Assembly (NCBI GenBank): GCA_010094025.1
Contig: ML991773.1
Location: forward strand, 62,001 to 126,000
Length of the DNA stretch: 64,000 nt
Direction: 5' to 3'
Origin: Viridothelium virens
Taxonomy: Eukaryota > Ascomycota > Dothideomycetes > Trypetheliales > Trypetheliaceae
Below the pieces are notes generated by a model. That model ran no database searches. It was not told the origin of the DNA and worked only from the letters and a program-made list of their open reading frames with translations. A program made the translations under genes and the position numbers. Of this stretch, positions 23,901 through 35,054 are shown piece after piece; the stretch's first letter is position 1; every line of letters begins with the position of its first letter.

Positions 23901-25911
23901 TACTTCCATGTACCTGGGTCGGATAGTCCTCGGTAAAAACTCAAGTGTCGGCCAAAGCTCCATCGTAGCGGCTGGAACTTCATTGCCGGAAAACGCCTGT
24001 ATTGGACCTAATTCTTCTAGCTGGGAATGGAAGGATGCCGATGAGTCGAATCGCGATTTATCTGCAAGCAAAATTCCAGGAGGTCCGTGGACCCTGAATA
24101 CCTTTGTGACGATGCCTGTCATGGTCATGGTCAGATTCATTGGTGCTTTGCCTTGGATGATAGGACTTATTGGTCTCGTGATCAGCAGTCCTCAGAAATC
24201 GCAGGATCAGCTTGCATCTGTGCTTTTCTGGTTTGCCGCTCCTCATCGAATCGGCTTCCATTACTTTGCCTTGATCCTGAATACGGCCCTGGGACCAGTC
24301 TTCCTCTTCACCGTTGTCTTCATCCTGAAGAAGCTAGTGGATGCGTTAATAGGCAAATCCCAGCCCGGCCCTGCTAATTCCCGAAGTCAGATGCAGAGGT
24401 TCCGCATGTCTTTCCTCAAGACCATCATGCCTGGGACATCGTTCCATAAGTTGACGGATCTTTTTGGTGTACATTATGCATTCACATCTTTTGCTGCGAG
24501 AGCTCTCGGCGCAAAGGTCGGATCTCGTGTCTACTGGCCTGGTACTGGCCCGTCCATTCAAGACTTCGACCTGCTCGACATCGGAAACGACGTAGTGTTC
24601 GGCTCGCGCTCGCATCTGGTGACATCCGATGGCATTGGAAGCGACCGTGTTCGAATTGGCAACGGCGCCATGGTCTCAGATCGTGTGGTGCTTCTTCCAG
24701 GCTCGACTTTGGAAAACAATACTGTAATGGGAAGTGGCGCCCTCTCCCGTCGAGGCAAGGTTTATCCAGCCAACACAACTTGGGTCGGCAGCAAACATGG
24801 CGAAGCCATTTGCCTATCAGGAACCACACGCCATGAACATCCTAAGCAAATCAGTCCGTCGGAAATAGAAAAGGCGTTACTCTCTCAGATGACGACACCG
24901 ATCAACTCTCAGTTGCAAAGCCGAGTAGCTTCAACTCGGGCTCCGACTCCAACAGAGACCGAAATTACTACACCAACTGAATCAGCCGGAATTTCGATGG
25001 ACGATCTTTTAGAGACTGGGAAGGGCGAAGCCAAACCACGGGAGGTGATTGTCAAGGAAGTCCACTCCCCGCCTCCTGAGTTGACCAGCTCAACTCCCTT
25101 CGGTCGCGCCTTCTACGAGGGAAAGGCGCCATATCATGTACTTGGCCAATTTCCGATCTTCCTGTACTCTGCCTTCACGACAATCTTCACAGCCTTCTAC
25201 TGGAATGTTGCGACCACCTCCGCCGTCCAGATTGTGGCCAAGCTCGTGGCCCACAATGCTCGGGTACTGATTCTCCACTGGTATCGTCCGATAACTTTGT
25301 ATTCGTTCTTCTTCTTCTTCATCGCGGGGCTCATGACTGTGCAAGCAGTCTTTGCCCTTTCCCTCGTCATTGGCGCCAAGTGGGCACTCATGGGTCGAAG
25401 AGTGGCAGGTAGTTACGATTGGGACAAGAGTAGTTATAACCAAAGATGGCAGATCTTTCTTGCCATAGAGAAGCTCCGACGACACTGCTACGGTGGCCAT
25501 GGTATCCTTGGAATGTTGACCGGCACTCATTATACAGTAATGTATTTCCGTGCGCTTGGAGCAAAGATCGGAAAAGACTGTGCCTTGTTCGCCGGTGGTC
25601 TTCCCAGTCTCATGTTCACAGAGCCAGATCTTCTCACTCTTGGTGATCGGGTGGCGGTCGATGATGCAAGCTTGGTGGCCCACATCAATACCCGAGGGCA
25701 CTTCAACCTGAATCCATTGAATGTCGGGGATCGGTCCGTCCTTCGTTCTGGATCGCGACTCCTGTCTGGCGCGCGCATGGAGAATGACAGTTGCTTGCTG
25801 GAGCATACTCTTGTTATGGCCGGCGATGTTGCGGATAGCGAGTCAACTTATCAAGGCTGGCCTGCTGACGCATTCTTGGGAATGAGAGCTCCGGTAGGGT
25901 CCAGCAGGTAA
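20962..25911 (+). CDS. Pls-like NRPS: adenylation, carrier, three membrane/LbH modules
   Basis: Three exons: 20962-21647, 21702-23670, 23722-25911, giving 1614 residues. The adenylation domain (about 20-560) shows LLFTSGTSGKKKLVPL at about 181, SYGMTECMPIS, DGWFDTGDMGYMDEDGYLF, GRNKEVINRGGE and a lid motif KRNNKVLRIKL. A second lid-like segment (RDKSGEVDDIAL) follows and lacks the catalytic lysine. The carrier domain has DFFDLGGDSLKAG with phosphopantetheine Ser712. After it come paired membrane helices alternating with three left-handed beta-helix modules, each opening with LGAKIG/LGAKVG. This is the NRPS_term_dom (TIGR02353) layout of bacterial epsilon-poly-lysine synthetase and of Epichloe VibA. 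There is no condensation or thioesterase domain. It probably makes an amide-linked amino-acid oligomer or conjugate at a membrane; the substrate is unknown. Confidence 0.9.
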
Positions 25912-27246
25912 ATTGTGAATTTCCAACGCCTTCATGAGAAATTACTTTTGTTTGTGGGAATGGAGTTGAAGGGGCGTTGAGGTATTCAGAACTTTAATAC
26001 CCAGGCGATGGCCTTCAGTAATTTGCCTCGTTTCTCGTATTGTGGAAGGCAATGCCTTGTGATGCAAATTTGTAATGTCTTTCTTTGGTCTTGGATAGAT
26101 GCATTTTCCCGGCGAGGTTTGTCAACGGTCTCATTAGATAGAGAGAGTGTGATTGATAAAGAGCAATAGACATGGGCGACATCGTGCGCACTTCAATACT
26201 TTCACATTTGAACTCTGCAACGTTTTAATCCAGTATTCGCGATCAAAAAGACGAGATCCTCAATAATGGGGGCACCTGGCTCTTACATTATCTTTGATCC
26301 GGTGTATTCGGGGCCAGAAGAAAGGATTCTGCATCCGCATTGACTCTGGATAGTAAGCTGCGATTAAAAAAGAGCGGAAGTCAGACCTGAAGTTGCCGCG
26401 GGTTCACGTATGATACGAAGGCAAGATTCGCCCCCTTTACTCCCGTAAAGAAATTGTTCTGTTTGCCTGGTGTGCCTACCTACTTTGCTTTTCAGGTAGG
26501 GCGGTCCATCAGAACGCCTCTCAGTGGCCATCCACGCCATCTTACCTCATCCCGCAAGCCTTGGTGAAAAGCCACAAATCTATGAGAGCCAGAAAATTGT
26601 GAGATCGAGGTAGGATCCAGCTGCTTATACGTGAAGTCGAGCGAGTGCTCCGCTGACTGGATGCCTACCTAGACCAACACCGCCAAGCTACAGAGCAGGA
26701 AATTCCACGTCCTGAAGAGGAAAGCCTACGCCTGTAAATGATCCATGTAGTGCATGGCGTCGCATGATGCAAAACGATCGCCAACCAGGCGAGACCCGAC
26801 TCCATGGAGATTGGAAGCTACCAATGATGGCGCTGCGTAATGCTCCATAAGAGGAGCATTGTGCGTACGCCTTGGATCAAGCCCTTGGAATCTATTCGTC
26901 TACGTGATCAAATATGCTTACCAGTAAAGGAGGGTCTGAAGGCAAGGTTCCGTGCAGCCAATACAGTCTTGGCAATAATGAACGGATCTTATACTGATAC
27001 CGGACTTCGTCAAGCCAGGGTAATACGCAGTACTACGCAGTATCACGCAGTGTGTTTCTGGCCAGACGCGACTGTGAGTACGCGTAAGGTATCTTGCAGC
27101 CCTACTAGCGTGCGGTGCCTACCTTACCTTACTAAAACACTCCTAGATACGGCGAGCTCCGGATGGCGGCAACTTTAACCGGCAAGAACCTTTTTTCCTC
27201 GCAACCTCAAGCACCTCCAACCTCTCAGTCGTGTTAGCCATGGACG
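25912..27246. other. Intergenic, no supported gene
   Basis: Presumed 3' region of the NRPS-like gene and promoter of SAM37. A plus-strand frame (26840-27178) has no recognisable domain. The stretch contains a 10-base triple tandem repeat (27021-27050) and the motif GCCTACCTTACCTTAC (27117-27132), which recurs at 48110. Confidence 0.45.
27021..27050 (+). repeat. Three tandem 10-bp units (TAnnACGCAG)
   Basis: TAATACGCAG, TACTACGCAG and TATCACGCAG are arranged head to tail with only positions 3-4 or 4 varying. This lies upstream of the SAM37 gene. Function unknown. Confidence 0.8.
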
Positions 27247-28322
27247 ATGCCGTCAGAGGATCTCAGTGACCCGTCTACTATTTCACGAACTTCGAGAACG
27301 AATACCCAAAGAGGCCAGTCGACCCTTCGGAAAACTTTTGAGATTCCGACCCCAATAAAACATGTCTTCAGTCGGTTTCCCTTGGTCACATACTCAGCCA
27401 ATGAGTTACCTCCTCGTTCTCCAAGGGTTCGGAGCCAGCATGCATTACACATATTCAAGGTGAAGGGCTCCACTGGTGTGGAGGCATCTTGTAATCCAAG
27501 CTGCTTGAAATGGCAGGTAAGTAGTGAAACTTGACCGTCTCGCAAAAAGTCGCGCGGGAGAAGCCTGCGGCTTACTATTTCCAATCTTAGACTTATCTTA
27601 AACTCCTCAAAATCCCATTCGTCTCTGTCGCGTCGAGCAACCACGCCTCACCGAGTGGATCTCTCCCTTTCCTGCTTCCTGCCCCTTCGAAGGGCCCCGC
27701 CAGCCAACCACCAAGTCCTGTTACCGCAAACAAACTTTTAAGATGGAGCAAAGGAGAGGCAAAAATTACGGATGAGGTCTCGGATGTGAGACTCGAAGCA
27801 TACGAGGCACTGTTGGATGGACCGATAAGAAAGGCATGGGTGAGATCTGCACACAGCCCAATATTCATTGTCTGTTGAAACTAAATATAGCTATTCCAGC
27901 TTTTTCATCTGTATCTCTGCCACCCAAATTTTTCGTCCGTAGCCGCGCCCTGCTATATTCAGCCGTCGTCGAGCAATCCTCTCGTTGGTGCTGCTTTATC
28001 GTATGAGCTTCGCTCAGCAGCTACAGCCGAAATCTTGAAATCATCATCCCTGACCGCCGCTGGCCCGTTCAAGGTTCTTGACGCTGAGTCTCTATATGTT
28101 CAAGCTGAGGATGCTTTATCTGCTCTGAGCACGCTGTTAGGGACACACGAGTGGTTCTTTGACGCCAAGCAACCAGGCCTAATGGATGCCTCTGTATTTT
28201 CATATACCCATTTGTTGCTCGATGACGCGCTTGAGTGGTCCGACAAGAGATTGAATGATGATCTGAGAAAGTACAAAAATCTCGTAATACATAGGGACCG
28301 AATTTTGGAACGGTATTTTTGA
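27247..28322 (+). CDS. SAM37: Metaxin/Sam37-like mitochondrial outer membrane protein
   Basis: Three exons: 27247-27516, 27591-27839, 27891-28322, giving 316 residues. The thioredoxin-like N-terminal half has ALHIFKVKGSTGVEASCNPSCLKWQTYLKLLKIPF. The middle has SPSGSLPFLLP. The GST-C-like helical half includes GPIRKAWLFQLFHLYL, and ESLYVQAEDALSALSTLLG, FDAKQPGLMDASVFSYTHLLL is the conserved GST-C signature of metaxins. Sam37 is the peripheral subunit of the SAM/TOB complex that inserts beta-barrel proteins into the mitochondrial outer membrane. The C-terminus ends soon after the helical domain without an obvious membrane anchor. The family is divergent, so metaxin-1 would be an equivalent name. 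Confidence 0.88.
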
Positions 28323-28858
28323 ATGCATAGCGCGGCCCCCGAATCAAATTCTACAGTCGTGTTTGCGAAGAATCAGCACCAATAAGTGATCTTCGAATGC
28401 CCTAAGCACTGTCTAGTTCACCACGTAATCAAGAGCAAGAAATGGCTCCTTGGCACAACACTAGAGCCACTTCCCCTTCGTTCAGTCAAGCATAAACCAC
28501 CGGTACTACAAATCTAGCGGGCATCAAGCCTGTCGAGTTTACGTTGCACATCGATTAAGTGAGAGCGATCCAAAGACGAGCTCTGCAATCCAATTGCACA
28601 CCTTGCTGAGAGTCAAGATAAGAGCCTGAATGAGAAGAAAGGCGCTCAGGAATTTGGATATCACAACTCAATCTCCCTACATTCATCGCTCATCGGTGGC
28701 CTCACCGAGCTCCTGCCCACCCACGCTATGTCCAGTCAAATAGCCTCCCAACCTCGTCATCCATGCCCTTGGCGCGATGCAGACATGCGAAAGCAGAAAT
28801 GAACACAACCACACCCCGTGCAATCCCACTTCACCCCAACCTCCCCAATCCCTTAATA
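28323..28858. other. Convergent intergenic between SAM37 and DSN1
   Basis: Holds the 3' ends of the two convergent genes. I see no further gene. The right part is C-rich and continues smoothly into the DSN1 3' coding end. Confidence 0.5.
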
Positions 28859-30912
28859 TCACTCCCGACTCCGATCCACGACCCGACTTAAACTCCTCAA
28901 GACATCTCTCACCTCCACCCCTTTTGTCCCCGCCCTCCTCCTCACCGCTTCCTCCCGCTCCTCGAGCTTCGTCGCTGCAGCAGTCAGCACCCCGTCCACC
29001 ACGTCGTCTCCGTGTCGACGGTACTGCTCCAGCCTATGGATCCCGTCGGCGAATTGGTCGACCTGGAATTCGAGGGAGGAGGCGAGGGCGCGGAGACGGG
29101 TCTGGATCGTGTCTACGGAGGAGGAAGACGAAGGGGCGGCGTGGACGGAGGAGGAAGACGTAGTAGTGGCGGCGGTTAGAGCGGAGAGGATGGAGGCTTG
29201 AGAGGGGGAGAGGAGGGCGGCGTCGATCGGAGGGAGAGTCGTGCTTGACGAGGAGGGAGAAGCATGGACGGGCTTGGGGCTTGGATCTTTAGATTCTGGT
29301 TGGGGAGGTGGTGTGGTGGCGGACGGGGGTAGTTTCGATGTGGATTCGAGCATATCTTCCCAAGTGCTTTTTTCGAGTTGGAATCTATTCGTAGTTTGTT
29401 AGCCAGGCAATGTTCCAAGATTGCGGCAAGTCAGGCCAGGTCCCCTTACTTTTCTATTTCCTCCTCCAGTTCCTTTAATTTGGCGGCATTCTGAATATTC
29501 CGTGGGTTGGGCTTCTTTACCAGCACCGCCGGTGCTGTGTCTTCCTATGCGGGGATAAGCAAAATGTCACAGCCGCGATCAATTTCTAAGTCACTTAGAC
29601 GCACTCGGTTGAACCAATCCGACAATTCTGATCGCGACGAGAACTCTTTCAGGAGCTCTTCTTGTATCACCCTGGCTGTGGGATTGTCAATACCAGTACC
29701 TCTGCATCGCAAGGATTGGCACGTACCCGCCATTATCGCGTTTGAGCCCTCCACAATGCCAGAGGGTTTGCTAGGTAGAGCCCGCGTCCCGCACCAGGTC
29801 AAGAGTTGCTTCATCCTCCTAGGCTCTGGCAAATCCTGAGATATAAGCTTGTAGAACTCCGAAGTTTCGACCTCAGCATGCGGAACAGCTACATCACTGT
29901 TAGATTATAATCGCAAATTTGGCAGATCTCTGCAGCCTCATAGCTCTATCGACGCACCATTGGATGTCCCGCTATCCATTAGCGAGCTTGCTCTTCGCCC
30001 TCTTATCCCCGTGCTACTTCGTCTGTGTCCCTTTCGTAGCTCTTTATTCCGCTTATTGATGGGTGTATCCGCAAATGGTAGTGCAATCTTCGTCACATCT
30101 CCTCTTTTGCCGATCTGTAAGGGTGATGTACCATTTACTACAGGGCTTCCATCATCATCGCGCGTAGACTTCCCCTCAACCAAGTCTTTTTCTATAGGCG
30201 GGTTTGGCTCCTCTTTATCCTTGCTCCTTTCAATCGTCGGCTTTGGCTTCTCCCTATCTCGACTCTTGTCTACAGACAGCTTCGGTTTCTCGGAATCTTT
30301 ACTCGTATCTGGAGGCAACTTTGACTTTTCCTTGTCCTTATCCTTGCTTCTGCTTTTATCTATGGGCGACTTTGGCTGTTCCTCCTGTACCTGCTCCTTG
30401 TCGCCGGACAGACGTGCTGACCGTCTTTTTGGTCGTTTCTCCGCAGGTGTTGGCGTCAATGGTAGCATCTTTTTCACCTTAGGTTTTGGTTTCGTTGGCT
30501 CGAGCTCTTTCTCCTCTGGTACAGGCTGCGGAATCGCAACAGGCATCTGCTGGGTCTTTCTTGAGCCTCTCCGCGAGAATTGAAAATCTCCATCGCCATC
30601 GTCATATTCTACTTCTACATCAGCTTGTGATCCCCTCAAAACCGCAGAATCCATAAGTTGTCCGTTGGTGTTTGATGCGGTCTCGTGTCTCCTCCACTTA
30701 CTCTTCTTGTTCTTCCTAGCATAGTCGCCATTGACTCTTGCATCTGATCGTTTTTCAGTTCTGTGCAGAGCCTCATCCGTCCGTGGTTTTTTGACAGGCA
30801 CGCCATTTTCCTCCTCGTCGAAGGCTAACCTCGCGCTTCGTCGTCGCGTATTAGCGTGCGATGAGGTCATGCTAAGCGTGCGCAAAGGCGATCGCGTTAT
30901 TGTTGAGGTCAT
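28859..30912 (-). CDS. DSN1: Kinetochore MIND/MIS12 complex subunit Dsn1/Mis13
   Basis: Five exons: 29958-30912, 29727-29888, 29605-29675, 29450-29544, 28859-29384, giving 602 residues. The basic, low-complexity N-terminal half has a run of KDKEKSKLP / DREKPKPT repeats. The conserved core begins with FADTPINKRNKELRKGHRRS and GIRGRRASSLMDSG, which in this family is the Aurora-regulated CENP-C contact. It continues FYKLISQDLPEPRRMKQLLTWC, RVIQEELLKEF, then KKPNPRNIQNAAKLKELEEE and a C-terminal coiled region. The subunit links centromere chromatin to the Ndc80 complex. The start is the first ATG of the frame; a second ATG 14 codons downstream is also possible. Confidence 0.93.
30255..30440 (-). 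repeat. Degenerate Lys/Asp/Pro repeats in DSN1
   Basis: Four to five imperfect units of the type DKSRDREKPKP are encoded in tandem within the first exon of DSN1. The unit is about 14-17 residues and is poorly conserved, consistent with a disordered charged spacer. Confidence 0.6.
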
Positions 30913-31421
30913 TTGTCGAGTCGAAGCGCGCTGGGTCGAGAGGAAAAGTCGGAGGGGAGGTTTTATCACCGCAGCGCGGGCCTATTGGTGCTAAGGCCAG
31001 TTTACCAATGCTCGGTGTTGTTGGATATTCTTGACTTGTCACTGCTTCGCGTGTTAATGATCGTGGGGATTAAGTGATATTACTTTGGCAGGTGAGCAAC
31101 ATTTGGGGCGTTGAGGGGGCGTTGTTTACACTCCGTCATCTCGACCGCAAAACCAGTCCTATTGTGGACTAGTGCATCACGTCGAGCTCTTCTCAATTCA
31201 CGCATATGAAGTTCACCCTTCGTCTTTAAAAATTCATACATCTTTTATCTACACTATAGACAAGACCTTGTCTACCACTCTAAACCGCTAACTACAAGCT
31301 ATTGTTGTATTTCTAGTCGGCTACAGCTGCCAGTATTCCCCACCAGCGGCCACAGCCACATATCCCCACCATCATAAATGTCGTAGACGGACGCTCTAGC
31401 CCAGAGCTTCATGTATCTCAA
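30913..31421. other. Intergenic between DSN1 and PSD2
   Basis: DSN1 promoter and PSD2 3' region; both genes lie on the minus strand. I see nothing else here. Confidence 0.5.
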
Positions 31422-34400
31422 TCATTGCGCGGCCGTGGACGAGGCTCCCGAGTTGCTTGGTGGTGCCAGACTACCTTCTATTCTCCGCTTGGCATCCTGC
31501 TTCTCAGCAAAAGTTGGGTTCTCTTTCCTCATATCTGGGGTGTGAGGGGCATGATTAACACTGTGCCCAATGGACATGCCAACGCGTATCTGGTGGGGTT
31601 AGCAAATAGATGTAAAGCGTTTTCAATGTCCTCGAGACTCACCAAAGTTTCCAATGGCACACTTGAATTATCCGTAAGGTCGGAGTCGAAAACCATCGTT
31701 CCAGGCTCGAAAAGCAGTAGTAGAGTGCTCCCTCCTAACATCCATTAGTAGAAGCTTCTTCACGGACAGCCTTTACTAATGGTGAGACACTTACCAAATT
31801 TGAAGTATCCCAGCTCTTCAGCTCTACGAACATGCTCTCCAGGCTTCCGGGTTATGACTGTGCTACCCACCATCATCGCACCGACGCAGACAACCATTAC
31901 TCTTCCGTGGCGCTCCGAGTCGATCGGTACGATCACGCGAATGTTTTCGCCGTACACGTCTAATGCGGACCGAATGGCCATGGGGTTCACCGTGTAGTAT
32001 TCTCCCTCAATGAGCTTCGGTTCGCCCATGATACCGTCTACCGGTATATGGAAACGATGGTAGTCCTGCGGCGCAAGCCTAAAGATGCCCAATGCACCCT
32101 CTCGGTAGCGTCTAGCATCGTCCGGGTAAGCATTCCCGAGTAATCGGTCCACGGTGAATTCCCGTCCTTTGACCCAGATCTTTGTGGCTTCATCCATGCG
32201 ATTGAAGACAACTGACCGGCAGTCTGCAGGGCTCGTAACGATCTCCGGCCGCGTCGGTGCTGAACAGGGACGTGCACCAGGTTTCAATTCACGATAGAAG
32301 AACTCGTTGAAGTTCTTAAATTGATCAGTGGTGCGGAGAACTTCGGCCATATTGAGCTGGTGGAAATTGATGAAACCTTGGATTTCGGCAGCAGATGCGG
32401 GATCGTCGTATTTTCGGCCTTGCTTGAACGACATTGAGCGTAGCAGCTTGCGTACTGATAACATGTTAGCGTACATCATTCTACGATCCATGATCGGTCT
32501 TACTTCGCTTCTTCTCCATTTCCCTACTCTTGAGTCCCTTGTAAAGTAGACGAATTCCAAGTCTTACGTATACACTCATTCTTTCCTCATTGATCTGACC
32601 AGTGATACGATCTTGGACGAGAATATTTGCACTATTCGCACCAATTTTATAGCCACCATAACTAATCTTGGTGATCACTTTCGAATACCACTTGCGCTGT
32701 GCCTGACTGCTCGTAACAAAGCCAGCCATAACAATGTTGTTGACTTGTCGCCAGTCTTGGGAGGCGCATGTCGCAATGTGAGTGATGATATCAGCGTCAG
32801 ATCGCTTATGCAACCGTGGTTGATGGCAAATTGGGCATTCCCGGATTTCTACAACATGTTCCTCTCCTTTCTCGTCAGTGAGGTCGTCAGCCATCAGCGT
32901 TGACCCTTCCTCGCCCTCTTTACCCAAATGCATCTGCTCTAACGCCGGAATCACGTTCGTTTGCGAGTTGTTATTGAGAGGGGTCTCAGCTCCGGATGTC
33001 AGCGTCGGTGTTGAATCCCCAGGCGTCTCGCCGTTGCTATTTGATGACATACTAGCCGCGAGGTTTCCAGGTAAACGATGTCTGATAGCTGCTCCAATGC
33101 TCCGATTCTGGGTTTGGATCAATTGGTCTTCTAAGCAAATCACGGCCTGGTTGTAAGTCAGATATTCCTCCCCGTTGTTCTCCTTTGCAAAGCGCTTGAA
33201 AAAGCCGTCGATTGTCGCGTCATGCAGTGTCGATCCAAGTGTGTCTAGCATGGTTGTGAGCTCTACCTTATCGATATACTCGCTTTCATCAGCATCATAT
33301 TGCTTAAGCATGCTTCGCCAGAATTGCTGGCGTAAAGCCATGTACGGCATGTATTTGGCCCGGATATAGAGTACTGGACTATGCTTATCCTCCCACCTGT
33401 CCTTGTTCTTGAGGTTTAATGGGAGTTCGAACGAGTGCAGGTCGGCGTCGTCGAGATTACTATCTGTACGTGACAATGAAACTTGAGGAATATGATTCTC
33501 TTGCGGAACGTTCGATGGAGGGGCTAGGCTATCCTGCGGTGGACTAGAGTTCGCTGATGCTGAGACTGATGAACCTGCATGCTTGAAGCCAGGTCTATTC
33601 AACGCCTTGAGACTGGTAGCAGACGAAGATCGCGATATTGGCAATCGAAACCGATTCTTCTTGGTTTCATTGAGATTGCCGTTGCCAGGGTCTGGCGGAT
33701 CTCTAAGTGCAAACAGGCCAGTCTCTGGGTCTGCTTCAGGAGCGCGGCAGGTCACATTTTCCAGCTCAAAATTAGTGGTACCCACGAAATCGTTCCCGGT
33801 GAATTTGTCTCGATCAACCACGGCGAAGCTCAATGAGTAATTGACTTCGTGACGTAGTACCTGGAAAACGAGTTTTTCATCATATACTGGGTTGAGATTA
33901 TGCCGAATGACTCGTGTGCGGTAGGTCTTCCTATTCAACGAAGTTACGACGAATGGATCCATATCAAACCCCGTACGAGTCGCTGAACACAAATTAGCTG
34001 ATGAGACTGAATGGGCACTGCCTTCTCACCATTGCGTTCCGGTGGCAGATCGGTGATCTTTTGTATTTCCAGAAAGAGCACGCCAGCAACATCAGACATT
34101 CCAGTGAATTCGTAGGCTCTCTGCTTCGTCCTCTTCTTGATCTTTGCTAGCCGTCTTCTCTTCTTTTTTTTGGCAAGCGCTTCCTCCCCTGTGTCTCCGT
34201 CTGCGCCGTCCCCTTGTTCCAGATCTTCATCTCCTTCGTCTTCGTCTTCCAAATCCCCTGTGTCAATCCGAGATAGGTCGTCCTCTTCATCGTTGTCACC
34301 GCCCGCGCCGATTGTTGTGAAGAGTTTTTGAAGCACTTGCTGGGGCGTTGCAGAGGAATGGAGTGGATCGAACACAGAAAACTCCATGAGAACTTCGCCC

Positions 34401-35054
34401 GTTACAGCCGAGTTCTTTTTACCGGTCCTTCGAGATTCCAGAGGATACCACTTAGGCTATTTCATCATTAGTCTGAACATGGGTGGCCTGACGCAGGATT
34501 GTACATGCCTCTCGCGTAGTCGACCCATCATCAAAGATGTCCTCCAAAGGTATATCGAATTGGCCCATGTAATCTTTTCTAAACCGGTCCTTATCCCAGC
34601 AAACGACCTCCAGCAGCAGACATTGAGGTCCAGTAATAGGCAACTCATAGGACTGATTCCATTCCGGATTCAGAGTTTTGCTGATTGCCGGTGTGGCCTC
34701 CCTAGCATCACCGAGGTTGAGGACCAGATACTAGTAGGGTTGCTTAGCTTTGGATGTTGCTTTGCGAGCGCCAATTGAAACCTACCGGGTCACTGGTTCC
34801 TCTCTTGTCTTTTGCAGCTAAGTTTCGGCCCTGTAAATGCCATCAGTCCGCAACAGTATCGCTTTTGCAGTTTTGTTTCGTCTAACCTTGACAACGGTAG
34901 CCTTCAAAACCAAGTTTCCATTCTTGCTATCACCCACAACAGGAGGTCTGGGACTTGAACTTCGGCTCGGTACGTTGCTTGGAGATTTCGGCTCAGTCCC
35001 TTTTGTTTTGTGGAAGCCGCCAGTGAGGCGCGTAGGGAGATTCGGTCGAGGCAT
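31422..35054 (-). CDS. PSD2: C2-domain phosphatidylserine decarboxylase, PSD2 type
   Basis: Eight exons: 34887-35054, 34786-34830, 34509-34730, 34030-34456, 32504-33982, 31795-32454, 31643-31734, 31422-31589, giving 1086 residues. It carries two C2 domains (VVKGRNLAAKDKRGTSDPYLVLNLG; FLEIQKITDLPPERN ... DMDPFVVTSL), an EF-hand-like segment (DADESEYIDKVELTTML), a zinc-ribbon-like CPICHQPRL, and the decarboxylase domain with YHRFHIPVDG. The self-processing motif is FGGST, predicting a pyruvoyl group from Ser1003. The enzyme makes phosphatidylethanolamine in the endomembrane system; the C2 pair recruits it to Golgi/endosome membranes. Intron 3 (34457-34508) has a GC donor; no GT donor restores the frame to PKWYPLESRR. 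Confidence 0.94.

Noticed and set aside
26840-27178. 112-codon plus frame before SAM37
   Set aside because: No domain; includes the 10-bp repeat and looks non-coding.
29960-30583. 207-codon plus-strand frame
   Set aside because: Antisense to the low-complexity Lys/Asp/Pro region of DSN1; Ser/Leu/Phe-rich without a domain.
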